Notes: a model not told the origin generated them from the sequence alone. A stretch of DNA of 64,000 nucleotides from Clavibacter michiganensis (GCF_021216655.1 NZ_CP080437.1:3100001-3164000), one strand, 5' to 3'. Counted from the first letter of the stretch, positions 17,596-27,088 are shown. Translations and numbers: made by a program.

Positions 17596-20204
17596 CGCAG
17601 CCCCGTGCGCACGGCGACCGAGCGCGGATCCGCCGACAGCACCTCGAGCAGGAAGTCGTCCTCCTCGTGCCGCATCAGCACGTGCAGCCCGGGTACGGCG
17701 GCGAGCCGCGCGTGCACCTCGTCGCCCGTCCGCCGGAAGTCGCCCTCCGGGTGCCGCCAGTGGCAGGCGACCAGCGCGCCACCGGCGCCGAGTGCCCCCG
17801 GCAGGGCGGCGAGCACGCGGTCGAACGCGGCGTCGTCGAGGTAGTAGCCGACCTCGCTCATCACCACGAGGTCGAACGCGCCGGCCGGCCAGTCGGCGCC
17901 CACGTCGCGCACCTCGAGGCGCACCTGCGGCGCGTCGGCGAGGCGGACGCGGGCCCGCTCGACCGCGGTCGGCGCGACGTCCACGGCCAGCAGCTCGTCC
18001 ACGCGCTCGGCGAGGCCCGCCGTCGTCACACCGATGGAGCAGCCGATCTCCAGCGCCCGGCCGTACCGCTCGTCGGGCAGGGCCGCGAGGGTGGCGAGGC
18101 GCTTGCGGCGCTCGTACCAGCGGGTCTGGACGCGCCACGGATCCTCGGCGCGGGCGTACGCGGCGTCGAAGCGCTCGGCGGCGGTGGGCGTCGCGGTGGC
18201 GTCGTCGGACACGATCAGCACCTCGCGGTCGCGGTCGGCGTGCCGGAGGAACCCGGGCTGCAGGACGGCGGCGTCCTCGGGGGCGTCGGACAGCGGATCC
18301 ACCTGGCTGGCGTGCGCGCGGATCGCGGCCCGCTTGGCCTCCCGTGTGCGCGCGTCGAGCGGCAGGGCCCGCATCGCGGCCCACGGCACGCGCGGGTCGT
18401 CGGGCGTCGCCCAGTGCCACATCCACACCGGGTACTCGACGAGCCGGATCCCACGCGCGGCGGGCAGAGCGCCCACCAGCTCGGCGACGACCTCGCCCGT
18501 GACGCGGTGGTCCCGGTGCCCGTCGCCGCGCCAGGGAGCCGCGACCGCGGTGCCCGGCGCGGCGTCGGAGAGGAGCACGGCGAGGTCGTCGCGCACGGCC
18601 TCGCGGCGCTCGCGGATCCCGCCGTCCGGGTGCCCCAGGAGCACGAGCCGGGCGTCGGGCGCGACCGCGTCGAGGGCGGCGCGGGCCTCGTCGCGGCGGA
18701 CGGCCACGAGCTCGTCGGGCGTGCGAGTGGGGGATCCGGGGTGCGAGGCGGCGCCGTCGGTCACGATCGCGAGGGTCACCGGCACGCCCCGCGCGGCCGC
18801 GGTCGCCATGAGGCCCGCGGCCCCGATCGACTCGTCGTCGGCGTGCGCGGACACCACGAGGAGCGCCGCCATCCCCGCGAGGTCGGGCGCGTCGAGCGCG
18901 TCCCAGCGCGGATCCGCGTCCCAGACGTCGGCATCGGTGCCGGGCTCGCGCGCATCGAAGGCGACGCCCGCCGCGGCGACCGGCGCAGGGCCGGCCGCGA
19001 TCGTGGGATCGCTCGTCCCCGTGTCCCTCGTGTCCGTCGCGTCCGCCTCCGCCGCGCGCCGCCGCACCGCCTCCGCGAGCGCCCCGCCGAGCGAGGCGTC
19101 GTCGCGCTCGGCGTGATGCTGCCGCACGTACAGCCCGAGGTCGGCCACGCGCTTGGCATGGTCCGCGTCCTGCGCGAGCGGCGCCGGGCCGAGCGCGTGC
19201 GCGACGTGGGTCAGCGTGTCGTCCACCGCGCGGGCGACGACGGCGCGCACCCGCTTCGCGAGCAGCCGCCCCGCCTCGCCCTCGGCTCGCCCGCGGTCGA
19301 CCAGCAGGGCCGCCTCGGCGAGGGATGCGCGCGCTCCGTCGAGCCCCGCGTCGACCGCGCCCAGGTGCATGAGCAGCAGTCGGTCGGCGCCATCTCGGGA
19401 CGCGGCCCGGAGCAGCGTGCGCGCCAGCCCGACCGCGCCGCCGTACCAGCAGGCCGCGACCTGGATCCCGCCCCAGTGGAACCCGGGCCGCTCGAGGTAC
19501 CAGCCGGGCGCGCCCACGCGGCGGGCCGGCACGTCGCGCATGCGCAGCGGCCCGCTCGGGACCTCCACGAGCCCGCGGGCGGCCCACGCGCCGGGCACGA
19601 CCTCGACGCCGGGCTGTCGGAGGTCGACGGCGAAGAGGCCGCGCGAGCCGTCGTCGTCCGCGGCGGTGATGAGCGCGTGCGTCAGCGATCCGGCGAGCGA
19701 GCACCACGGCTTCGTGCCGGACAGCCGCACCGCGTCCGGCCCGTCGGCATCCGCCACGGCCGTCAGCGGATCGCCGCCGCCCTCGGCCGCGAACACGCCC
19801 CACGTGCGCGCCGCGGCACCGCCCGCGTGCGTGTCGACGCCCCTCGCGCCGTCGTCGCCCGCGGCGCCTCGCTCCTGCTCGAGGATCGCGAGCGCGTCCA
19901 GGTGCGGCTCCACCGTGCGCGCGATGCCGAGGTCGGCCGCGGCGAGCGTCGCGAGCGCCTCCCAGAGGTCCGCCGTGCCGCCCGCACCCGGCCGTGCGCC
20001 GCCGTCGCCGAGCGCGACCGCGAGCGCCAGCGCCCGCTGCGTCGTCCACTCCGGCCCCGGGGGCGTCTCCGCGAGCGCCGCGCGCACGAGCGCGACAGCG
20101 GGTCCCGGCCTGTCATCGCCCGGCGGCACCGCGCCGGATGCGAGGCGGACGCGCGCGGGGGCGTCCGCGTCGAGGGGCTGGGCGGGCTGGGGGCCGGATG
20201 TCAC
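17592..20204 (-). CDS. Acyl-CoA dehydrogenase / PIG-L deacetylase / SAM methyltransferase fusion
   Basis: One uninterrupted frame of about 870 residues encodes three domains. Residues about 1-385 resemble an acyl-CoA dehydrogenase (RLSGTKPWCSLAGSLTHA flavin-binding segment; C-terminal helical bundle). After a Thr/Ala/Pro-rich linker, residues about 440-640 form a PIG-L (LmbE) deacetylase with the zinc motif AHADDES and HRDHRVTG. Residues about 670-870 are a class I methyltransferase with ALEIGCSIG. The PIG-L/methyltransferase pairing is known as a bifunctional protein; I do not know of the dehydrogenase being fused in front. No ATG or GTG with a ribosome binding site separates the domains: the residue where a separate PIG-L protein would begin (VAFDAREPG) is a GTC codon. 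The GTG at 20204 is one of several possible starts. The next gene, a GT2 glycosyltransferase, overlaps by 4 bp. Confidence 0.8.
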   Translation of the reverse strand: MTSGPQPAQPLDADAPARVRLASGAVPPGDDRPGPAVALVRAALAETPPGPEWTTQRALALAVALGDGGARPGAGGTADLWEALATLAAADLGIARTVEPHLDALAILEQERGAAGDDGARGVDTHAGGAAARTWGVFAAEGGGDPLTAVADADGPDAVRLSGTKPWCSLAGSLTHALITAADDDGSRGLFAVDLRQPGVEVVPGAWAARGLVEVPSGPLRMRDVPARRVGAPGWYLERPGFHWGGIQVAACWYGGAVGLARTLLRAASRDGADRLLLMHLGAVDAGLDGARASLAEAALLVDRGRAEGEAGRLLAKRVRAVVARAVDDTLTHVAHALGPAPLAQDADHAKRVADLGLYVRQHHAERDDASLGGALAEAVRRRAAEADATDTRDTGTSDPTIAAGPAPVAAAGVAFDAREPGTDADVWDADPRWDALDAPDLAGMAALLVVSAHADDESIGAAGLMATAAARGVPVTLAIVTDGAASHPGSPTRTPDELVAVRRDEARAALDAVAPDARLVLLGHPDGGIRERREAVRDDLAVLLSDAAPGTAVAAPWRGDGHRDHRVTGEVVAELVGALPAARGIRLVEYPVWMWHWATPDDPRVPWAAMRALPLDARTREAKRAAIRAHASQVDPLSDAPEDAAVLQPGFLRHADRDREVLIVSDDATATPTAAERFDAAYARAEDPWRVQTRWYERRKRLATLAALPDERYGRALEIGCSIGVTTAGLAERVDELLAVDVAPTAVERARVRLADAPQVRLEVRDVGADWPAGAFDLVVMSEVGYYLDDAAFDRVLAALPGALGAGGALVACHWRHPEGDFRRTGDEVHARLAAVPGLHVLMRHEEDDFLLEVLSADPRSVAVRTGLR

Positions 20205-20420
20205 GGGGTGGGGCACCGAATCGTCGAGGGATGAGCCGGGCGTGGCCCGGTCGTCCTTCGAACCTACAAGCGTCCGAGACCGGCTGCCCGCGTGCGGCGC
20301 GACACCGCGCACGTGTGGCATCCTGGCCGCCTCGGATCCCCCGGCCACGCGGGTGTGGGACCCTGACGACAGGGCTGGGGCGCGATCCGCACCGCCCACG
20401 CACGACAGAGGGGATCCACC

Positions 20421-20639
20421 ATGGACCAGCACACCGACCCGCACGCCGACGAGCACGCGACCGCGGGGCAGGCCGACCAGCCCACGCCCGAGGCGGTCGA
20501 GGAGTTCGAGCGCCTCGCCGTCCTCAAGATGGGCGGCCAGGACATCGAGGGAGCCCTCGACGAGCTGCCCGACGCGGACGCCCGCGAGGTCGCGGAGGTC
20601 GCCATCGACCGCGTCGTCCGCGGATACGAGCACCTGTAG
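20421..20639 (+). CDS. Small acidic hypothetical protein, 72 aa
   Basis: I do not recognise this protein. It is strongly acidic (His/Asp-rich N-terminus, then Glu/Asp-rich), soluble and predicted helical, with VEEFERLAVLKMGGQDIEG in the centre. The ATG follows GAGGGG with a suitable spacer. It is divergent from the three-domain gene and convergent with purC. Codon use matches neighbours, supporting a real gene. Confidence 0.6.
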   Translation: MDQHTDPHADEHATAGQADQPTPEAVEEFERLAVLKMGGQDIEGALDELPDADAREVAEVAIDRVVRGYEHL

Positions 20640-20726
20640 CCGGATCCGCACGGGGCCCGCGCACCGCCGACGCACTGCGGCGGGACGCGGCACGGCACGG
20701 CCCGGCAGCAGGCGGAGCCGGCGCCC

Positions 20727-21647
20727 CTAGCGTCCGGTGAGCCGCGCGATGAGCTCCCGGTAGCGCTCCGCAGTGCGCTCCACGATCTCCTGCGGCAGCA
20801 CGGGCGGGGTGCCCGTGCGATCCCAGTTCGCCGCCAGCCAGTCGCGCACGATCTGCTTGTCGAAGCTGTCCGTGCGGTTGCCCGTCGCGTACGCCTCCGC
20901 GTCCCAGTACCTCGACGAGTCGCTCGTGAGCACCTCGTCCGCGAGCGTGGTGATGCCCGTGCGCGGGTCGATGCCGAACTCGAACTTGGTGTCCGCGAGG
21001 ATCACGCCGCGCTCCTCGGCGATGGCCGACGCGCGGCGGTACACGTCGAGCGACAGGTCGCGGAGACGCGCCGCCTCCTCGTGCCCCACGAGCTCCTCGG
21101 TGCGCGCGAAGGTGATGTTCTCGTCGTGCTCGCCCTGCGGCGCCTTCCACGCGGGCGTGTAGATCGGCTCGGGGAGGCGATCGCCCTGCGCGAGGCCGGC
21201 CGGCAGCGGGATCCCGCACACCGTGCCGTGCTGCCGGTACTCCTCCCAGCCGGATCCCGCGAGGTAGCCGCGCACGACGCACTCGATGGGCAGCATCTCG
21301 AGCACCCGGCAGAGCATGGCGCGCCCGCGCACCTGCTCCGGGATGCCGATGCGGTCGAGCGTCTCGCCGTCGACGAGGTGGTTCGGCACGTCGAGCCGGT
21401 CGAACCACCACAGGCTGAGCTGGGTGAGGAGCTCGCCCTTGCCGGGGACCCCGGGCTCGAGCGCGAAGTCGTAGGCGCTCACGCGGTCGGTCGCGACGAC
21501 CAGCACGTGCGGCTCGCCCTCGAGCGCCCGGTCCTCCGTGTCGTCGATCGCGGGGCTGAACAGCTCGCGGACCTTGCCCGAGTACGCGTGCTCCCAGCCC
21601 GGGAGGTCCCAATCGGCGGCGTGGCCCGCGGGCGTCCCGGCGCTCAT
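20727..21647 (-). CDS. purC: Phosphoribosylaminoimidazole-succinocarboxamide synthase
   Basis: The 306-residue enzyme joins CAIR and aspartate with ATP to form SAICAR in purine synthesis. Signatures are SGKVRELF at the N-terminus (ATP site), IECVVRGYLAGSGW and the late LADTKFEFGI and SFDKQIVRDWL segments. The start ATG overlaps the purD stop as ATGA (21644-21647), so purD-purC form an operon transcribed leftwards. The long upstream open frame is an artefact of the GC-rich purD sequence. Confidence 0.96.
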   Translation of the reverse strand: MSAGTPAGHAADWDLPGWEHAYSGKVRELFSPAIDDTEDRALEGEPHVLVVATDRVSAYDFALEPGVPGKGELLTQLSLWWFDRLDVPNHLVDGETLDRIGIPEQVRGRAMLCRVLEMLPIECVVRGYLAGSGWEEYRQHGTVCGIPLPAGLAQGDRLPEPIYTPAWKAPQGEHDENITFARTEELVGHEEAARLRDLSLDVYRRASAIAEERGVILADTKFEFGIDPRTGITTLADEVLTSDSSRYWDAEAYATGNRTDSFDKQIVRDWLAANWDRTGTPPVLPQEIVERTAERYRELIARLTGR

Positions 21648-22894
21648 CGGATGACCTGCGCCGCGATGTCCGTGCGGTGCTGCGACCCGTCGAGCGACAA
21701 CCGCCCGACGGCCTCGTAGACGCGCGACCGCGCCTCCACGAACGAGGCCCCCGTCGCGACGACGCTGAGCACCCGCCCGCCCGTGGCGACGAGCCCCGCC
21801 TCCGACTCCGCGGTGGCGGCGTGCGCGATGCTCACGCCCTCGACGCTCTCCGCCTCGTCCACGCCCGAGATGACGCGTCCCGTCCGGGGCGCCTCCGGGT
21901 AGCCCTCGCTCGCGACCACCACGGTGACGGCGACGTCGTCGGAGAACTCCGGCCGCGCGACGCCGCCGAGCTCGCCGGACGCGGCCGCGAGCAGCAGCTG
22001 CGAGAGCGGCGTGACGAGGCGGGGCAGCACGACCTGCGTCTCCGGATCCCCGAAGCGCGCGTTGAACTCGATGACCCGGATGCCGTCCGCGGTGAGGATG
22101 AGCCCGCAGTAGAGCAGCCCGATGAACGGCGTCTGCTCCTCCGCGAGCTTCCGCACGGTGGGCAGCGCGATGGTGTCGATGACCTCGTCGACGAAGCCGG
22201 CCGGCAGCCACGGCAGCGGCGAGTACGCGCCCATGCCGCCCGTGTTCGGTCCGGCGTCGCCGTCGCCCAGGCGCTTGTAGTCCTGCGCGGGGGAGAGCGG
22301 GACCACGTCGTGCCCGTCGGAGAGGAGGAAGAGCGACACCTCCTGCCCGGCGAGGAACTCCTCGACGAGCACGGTGCCCTGGCCGAGGTAGTGCCGCGCG
22401 TGCTCGAGGGCGAGCGTGCGGTCGGCGGTGACCAGCACGCCCTTGCCGGCCGCGAGGCCGTCCGCCTTGATGACGTAGGGGGCGCCGTACTCGTCGAGCG
22501 CCGCCTCGACCTCGTCGACGGTGCCGGCCTGGGCGGCTCGGCCCGTGGGGACGCCCGCCTCCTCCATGATGCGCTTGGCGAAGGTCTTGGATCCCTCCAG
22601 CGCGGCGGCGGCGCGGCCCGGCCCGAAGACCGGGATGCCCCGCGTGCGCAGCGCGTCCGCGACCCCGGCGACGAGCGGCGCCTCGGGCCCCACGACGACC
22701 AGCTCGAAGCCCTCCGCGAGCGCGTGCTCCGCGACGACGACCGGGTCGTCGATGTCCATCTTCACGACGGGCACGACGCGTGCTATCCCTGCGTTGCCGG
22801 GCGCCGCGACGAGCTCGTGGCCCGCGTCCTCCCGGAGCAGGGCCGTGACGATGGCGTGCTCGCGCGCACCGGAACCGAGTACCAGGATCTTCAC
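21644..22894 (-). CDS. purD: Phosphoribosylamine-glycine ligase
   Basis: The 416-residue ATP-grasp enzyme makes GAR from phosphoribosylamine and glycine. It starts MKILVLGSGAREHAI; further signatures are YVIKADGLAAGKGV (ATP-grasp), GPNTGGMGAYSP and VIEFNARFGDPETQ (metal ligands). It is the first gene of the purD-purC operon, and a non-coding stretch of nearly 400 bp lies upstream. Confidence 0.96.
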   Translation of the reverse strand: MKILVLGSGAREHAIVTALLREDAGHELVAAPGNAGIARVVPVVKMDIDDPVVVAEHALAEGFELVVVGPEAPLVAGVADALRTRGIPVFGPGRAAAALEGSKTFAKRIMEEAGVPTGRAAQAGTVDEVEAALDEYGAPYVIKADGLAAGKGVLVTADRTLALEHARHYLGQGTVLVEEFLAGQEVSLFLLSDGHDVVPLSPAQDYKRLGDGDAGPNTGGMGAYSPLPWLPAGFVDEVIDTIALPTVRKLAEEQTPFIGLLYCGLILTADGIRVIEFNARFGDPETQVVLPRLVTPLSQLLLAAASGELGGVARPEFSDDVAVTVVVASEGYPEAPRTGRVISGVDEAESVEGVSIAHAATAESEAGLVATGGRVLSVVATGASFVEARSRVYEAVGRLSLDGSQHRTDIAAQVIR

Positions 22895-23282
22895 GCCCCC
22901 ACCCTATCGACGCCGACCCCGCCGGTCCGGGCCCCTGGGGGCGCCGGCGGGCGCGGCGCATCCGCGTCCCGGGACGGCGGGCGGAGGCCGGGCGGAGGGT
23001 GGGAGGCCGACCCGCCGCGGGTACGGCGCGGGTCGGCTCCCTGCCCTCTCCGGCGTTCTTCGGGTCCGCCGGCGGGCACATCGTCCCTGCCCTCCCGAGG
23101 CCGGGGGAGGCCGCGGGAGGGAGGACGTCCTGCCGTGCCGGGCGGGTCGTGTCACCGCGGGGCACTTCCATACACGGTAATGGATGTCCCCCAAAGCGCG
23201 GACGCGGGGCGACGCCCCATTAGGAGGGGCGCGGCGACGCCGGACGGGCTGGCCGACCCCGCCGCTCTGGCATCCTGGGACG
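22895..23282. other. Gap upstream of purD, no gene seen
   Basis: The 388 bp between the divergent purD and SCP_3-like genes contain no convincing reading frame. Visible items are an AT-richer patch TACACGGTAATGGATG (23171-23186), which could hold the purD promoter on the minus strand with a leader of about 270 nt, a small perfect hairpin GGGGC-GAC-GCCCC (23206-23218), and CATCCT at 23271-23276 just before the next start. I could not recognise a riboswitch. Confidence 0.5.
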
Positions 23283-23663
23283 ATGGCCAAGGCGCGCATC
23301 CACCCCACCGTCGGACAGCCCGCCGTGCGGGCCGCGCTCGCCAAGGGCGCCGACGCCGACCGGGAGACGCGGGCCACCGCGGTCCGCTTCCTGCTGCAGT
23401 CGCTCGCGGATCTCGCACCCGGCGGCACCGTCGAGGTGCGCGTCCCGCCGTTCGGCGCCGTCCAGTGCATCGAGGGCCCGGGCCACACGCGCGGCACGCC
23501 CCCGAACGTCATCGAGACCGACCCCGCCACGTGGATCGCGCTCGCGACGGGCGGCACGACCTGGGACGCGGGCGTCGAGGCGGGTGCCGTGCGCGCGTCC
23601 GGGCTCCGCGCCGACCTCCGCGGCCTCCTCCCCGTGCCGTGGGAGCTCCCGGCCGACCGCTGA
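23283..23663 (+). CDS. SCP_3-like (bacterial sterol carrier fold) protein
   Basis: The 126-residue soluble protein contains ALAKGADADRETRATAVRFL, VEVRVPPFGAVQCIEGPGHT and IETDPATWIALATGGTTW. This matches the small actinobacterial proteins classed as SCP_3, whose gene sits next to purF in Mycobacterium and others. The fold is a sterol-carrier-like helix and sheet; the role is unknown. The conserved linkage to purine genes is repeated here (purD on one side, purF on the other). The ATG has CATCCT 6 nt upstream, consistent with a leaderless transcript. Confidence 0.7.
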   Translation: MAKARIHPTVGQPAVRAALAKGADADRETRATAVRFLLQSLADLAPGGTVEVRVPPFGAVQCIEGPGHTRGTPPNVIETDPATWIALATGGTTWDAGVEAGAVRASGLRADLRGLLPVPWELPADR

Positions 23664-23722
23664 GCGCCCGCCGGCGCGTCCGCGGTTCGTCGCGCGTCGG
23701 CGGCGCGGGGGATGATGGACGC

Positions 23723-24031
23723 ATGACCGACGCCCGACCCCAGCCCGACGACGAGCGCCGTACCGAGGTCCTCGTGCGGCGGTCCCCCCGCTACTTCCGC
23801 TTCATGGGCGTCGGCGCGGTGCTCGGGATCATCGTGGCGATGGTCCTCACGCTCACGTTCCCGCCGAACCCGGAGTTCTCCGAGGCCCAGGTGCTCGCGT
23901 TCCTGGCGCTGTTCGCGGTCGTCCTCTTCGGCGGGCTGGCCGCGCTCATCGCGCTCGCGCTGGACCGCGCGGCCTCGCGCCGATCCCGCGTCCTCACGGC
24001 CGAGCGCGAGCGGGGCGAGCCGGGCGCCTGA
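23723..24031 (+). CDS. Small conserved-type membrane protein, 102 aa
   Basis: Two transmembrane segments are clear, FMGVGAVLGIIVAMVLTLTF (about residues 27-46) and AFLALFAVVLFGGLAALIAL (about 62-82), flanked by basic tails; the C-terminus is Arg/Glu-rich and cytosolic. A protein of this type is often found beside purF in actinobacteria, but I know of no function. GATGAT lies 6 nt before the ATG. It is convergent with purF. Confidence 0.7.
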   Translation: MTDARPQPDDERRTEVLVRRSPRYFRFMGVGAVLGIIVAMVLTLTFPPNPEFSEAQVLAFLALFAVVLFGGLAALIALALDRAASRRSRVLTAERERGEPGA

Positions 24032-24082
24032 TCCGGCACCCGCCCGCCGGGCGGCCATCCGCCGGTCGCGCTCGCGCCGCGA

Positions 24083-25543
24083 TCAGCTGAGCTGCGTGCG
24101 CTCCAGCCAGGACAGGTACTCCGGCGTCACATTGCCGGTGATGTACTCGCCCGTGAAGCAGCTCATCTCGAGGTCCTCCACGCCGGTGGATCCCTCGAGG
24201 ATCGCGTCGCGCATGTCCGCGACCTCCTGGTAGATGAGGTGGTCCGCGCCCAGCTCGGTCGCGATCTCGGGGATCTTCCGCCCGTGGGCGATGAGCTCCT
24301 GCCGCGACGGCATGTTGATCCCGTACACGTGCGGGTAGCGCACCGGCGGGGCGGCGGAGGTGAACGTCACCTTGTTGGCGCCGGCCTGGCGGGCCATGGT
24401 GACGATCTCGCGGCTCGTCGTGCCGCGCACGATGGAGTCGTCGACGATGAGGATGTTCTTGCCCTGGAACTCCGAGCTCATCGCGTTGAGCTTCTGTCGC
24501 ACCGACTTCTTGCGCTGCGCCTGCCCCGGCATGATGAACGTCCGCCCGACGTAGCGGTTCTTGTAGAAGCCCTCGCGGTACTCGATGCCGAGCGTCTGCG
24601 CGACCTGCATGGCCGACGGCCGGGACGAGTCGGGGATGGGCATGACCACGTCGATGTCGCCCGCCGGGCTGTGCTCCGCGATGGTCGCCGCGAGCCGGTT
24701 GCCCATGCGCAGGCGCGCGTCGTACACGCCGATGCCGGACATGACCGAGTCGGGTCGCGCGAGGTACACGAACTCGAAGGCGCAGGGGATGAGGCGCGGC
24801 GCCGGGTGGCACTGGCGCGCGTGCATCTCGCCGTCCATGGTGATGAAGACGGCCTCGCCGGGCGCCACGTCGCGCACGATCTCGTAGCCGAGCGACTCCA
24901 TGACGAGCGACTCGCTCGCCACGACCCACTCCATCCTGCCGCCCTCGAGCTCGCGACGGCCGAGGGTGAGCGGGCGGATCCCGAACGGGTCGCGGAACGC
25001 GAGCATCCCGTGCCCGGCGATCATCGCGATGGACGCGTACGAGCCCTGCACGCGCTCGTGCACGCGCTCGACGGCGGTGAACACCTGCTCGGGATCCAGC
25101 GCCAGCCCCGAGACCTGCGACTGCAGCTCGTGCGCGAGGACGTTGACCAGCAGCTCGGTGTCCGAGCTCGTGTTGGTGTGGCGTCGATCCACGTGGAAGA
25201 GCTCCTGCGCCAGCTCCCGCGTGTTGGTGAGGTTGCCGTTGTGCACCAGCACGATTCCGTAGGGCGCGTTCACGTAGAACGGCTGCGCCTCGTCCTCGTC
25301 GGCGGCACTGCCGCGGGTCGCGTACCGCACGTGGCCGAGGCCCATCGTGCCGAGCAGCGAGCGCATGTCACGCGTGCGGAACGCCTCGCGCACCTGGCCG
25401 CTGAGCTTCTTCACGTGGAAGGTGTTGCCCTCCGCCGTGGCGATGCCGGTGGAGTCCTGACCGCGGTGCTGCAGGAGCAGGAGGCTGTCGTAGACGAGTT
25501 GGTTGACGGGTTCGGACGATACGACGCCGACGATGCCGCACAT
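24083..25543 (-). CDS. purF: Amidophosphoribosyltransferase
   Basis: The 486-residue enzyme commits PRPP to purine synthesis using glutamine. The start was set at the codon before the catalytic Cys (MCGIVGVVS), because Cys must become residue 1 after Met removal; the frame is open 33 codons further upstream. GATase signatures are LLQHRGQDSTG and GHVRYATRG; the PRTase PRPP loop is ILIVDDSIVRGTTS. It is divergent from purM with an 89-bp gap. An SCP_3-like and a small membrane-protein gene lie on the other side, the usual actinobacterial neighbourhood. Confidence 0.97.
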   Translation of the reverse strand: MCGIVGVVSSEPVNQLVYDSLLLLQHRGQDSTGIATAEGNTFHVKKLSGQVREAFRTRDMRSLLGTMGLGHVRYATRGSAADEDEAQPFYVNAPYGIVLVHNGNLTNTRELAQELFHVDRRHTNTSSDTELLVNVLAHELQSQVSGLALDPEQVFTAVERVHERVQGSYASIAMIAGHGMLAFRDPFGIRPLTLGRRELEGGRMEWVVASESLVMESLGYEIVRDVAPGEAVFITMDGEMHARQCHPAPRLIPCAFEFVYLARPDSVMSGIGVYDARLRMGNRLAATIAEHSPAGDIDVVMPIPDSSRPSAMQVAQTLGIEYREGFYKNRYVGRTFIMPGQAQRKKSVRQKLNAMSSEFQGKNILIVDDSIVRGTTSREIVTMARQAGANKVTFTSAAPPVRYPHVYGINMPSRQELIAHGRKIPEIATELGADHLIYQEVADMRDAILEGSTGVEDLEMSCFTGEYITGNVTPEYLSWLERTQLS

Positions 25544-25632
25544 GCTTCGGCTGACTCCTGAAGAGTAGAAGAGGTGGGGGAGCGGCCAGTCTCCCACACG
25601 GGAGCGACGCGCCCGGCCGCTACCCTGTACGC

Positions 25633-26742
25633 GTGACCACAAAGAGCTCGTATGCAGAGGCCGGCGTCGACACGGAGGCCGGCGATCTGGCGGTCCAGCT
25701 GATGAAGGAGGCCGTGTCCCGCACGCACGGCCCCGAGGTCATCGGCGGGTTCGGCGGATTCGCGGGCCTGTTCGACGCGAGCGCCCTCACCCGCTTCCGC
25801 CACCCGCTCCTCGCCACCTCCACGGACGGCGTCGGCACCAAGGTCGCCATCGCGCAGGCCATCGACAAGCACGACACCATCGGCCAGGACCTCGTGGGCA
25901 TGGTCGTCGACGACATCGTCGTGGTCGGCGCGCGCCCCCTCTTCATGACCGACTACATCGCCTGCGGCAAGGTCGTGCCCGCGCGCATCGCCGACATCGT
26001 CGCCGGCATCGCCCGCGCCTGCTCCGACACCGGCACCGCCCTCGTCGGCGGCGAGACGGCCGAGCACCCGGGGCTCCTCGGCCCGGACGACTACGACGTG
26101 GCGGGCGCCGCGGTCGGTGCGGTCGAGGCCGACTCGGTGCTCGGATCCGAGCGGGTGCGCGACGGCGACGTGGTGCTGGCGCTCGCGTCGAGCGGCCTGC
26201 ACAGCAACGGCTTCTCGCTCGTGCGCCACATCCTCGCCACCGCCGGCATCGGGTTCGGCGACACGTCGGCCGAGCTCGGCGGCGTGGTCGGCGAGGTCCT
26301 CCTCGAGCCGACGCGCCTCTACACGACGCCGCTGCTCGACGTGCTCGCGCAGCCGGAGCTCGGCCCGGCCGTCCACTCGATCAGCCACGTCACGGGCGGC
26401 GGCATCGCGGCGAACCTCGCGCGCGTCCTGCCCCGCGGGTCGTTCAGCGAGCTCGAGCGCTCCACGTGGTCGCCGCCCGCGGTCTTCCGCGCGCTCGCCG
26501 GCATCGCCGGCTCGACGCTCGAGAGCGCGGAGGGTACCTGGAACCTCGGCATCGGCATGATCGCGGTCGTGGATGCGGCCGCGGCCGACGGGATCGCGCG
26601 CGCGCTCACCGCCGCGGGCATCCCGACGTGGGAGGCCGGTCGCGTCACGATCGGCGACGCTCCCGCGGGCGCCGGATTCGAGCAGGGCGCCAAGGGCGTC
26701 GACGGCGGGGCCGTGCGCCTCACCGGCCGCTACCGCGACTGA
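25633..26742 (+). CDS. purM: Phosphoribosylformylglycinamidine cyclo-ligase (AIR synthase)
   Basis: The 369-residue enzyme closes FGAM to AIR with ATP. Signatures are LLATSTDGVGTKVAIA (dimer and ATP site), VVDDIVVVGARPLF and LVGGETAEHPG. The GTG start at 25633 has TACCCT 6 nt upstream and no Shine-Dalgarno sequence, so translation is probably leaderless. It ends 80 bp before a strong bidirectional hairpin and is convergent with the DUF3073 gene. Confidence 0.96.
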   Translation: MTTKSSYAEAGVDTEAGDLAVQLMKEAVSRTHGPEVIGGFGGFAGLFDASALTRFRHPLLATSTDGVGTKVAIAQAIDKHDTIGQDLVGMVVDDIVVVGARPLFMTDYIACGKVVPARIADIVAGIARACSDTGTALVGGETAEHPGLLGPDDYDVAGAAVGAVEADSVLGSERVRDGDVVLALASSGLHSNGFSLVRHILATAGIGFGDTSAELGGVVGEVLLEPTRLYTTPLLDVLAQPELGPAVHSISHVTGGGIAANLARVLPRGSFSELERSTWSPPAVFRALAGIAGSTLESAEGTWNLGIGMIAVVDAAAADGIARALTAAGIPTWEAGRVTIGDAPAGAGFEQGAKGVDGGAVRLTGRYRD

Positions 26743-26822
26743 CCCGCGTCACGCCAGGCGCGACCGGCCGACGCTCGGTGCCGTGACCGCGTCGATGCGC
26801 GGCGTGCGGGCGCACAAGAGGA

Positions 26823-26847
26823 GACCCGCCTCACGAGGAGGCGGGTC
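26823..26847. terminator. Bidirectional hairpin terminator
   Basis: The perfect arms GACCCGCCTC (26823-26832) and GAGGCGGGTC (26838-26847) are separated by a 5-nt loop, between converging purM (end 26742) and DUF3073 (end 26879) genes. Confidence 0.8.
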
Positions 26848-26878
26848 AGATGCCCATCCGGCCGGGGCCGGCGACGGA

Positions 26879-27088
26879 TCAGGCGCGCTTCTGCTCGTCG
26901 CCCGGGACGTAGGCGTCCGGCTCGTCCGCGTACTCGTCCCACTTCGCGGCCTCGGCCGCGTACTGCTCGTCGACCGCCCCGTGGGTGGTCAGCTCGCGCT
27001 CCAGCTGCGTGTAGTCCACATTGGGACTGAACGACTTCAGCTCTCGCGCGATCTTGGTGTGCTTAGCTTTTTGACGGCCGCGCCCCAT
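26879..27088 (-). CDS. DUF3073 protein
   Basis: The 69-residue protein begins MGRGRQKAKHTKIARELKSF, the invariant opening of the DUF3073 family found throughout actinobacteria, usually next to purM as here. It is a basic N-terminus followed by an acidic C-terminus; the function is unknown. I start it at the ATG of MGRGRQ (27086-27088), not at the upstream ATG 15 bp before, because the family begins there. Confidence 0.85.
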   Translation of the reverse strand: MGRGRQKAKHTKIARELKSFSPNVDYTQLERELTTHGAVDEQYAAEAAKWDEYADEPDAYVPGDEQKRA

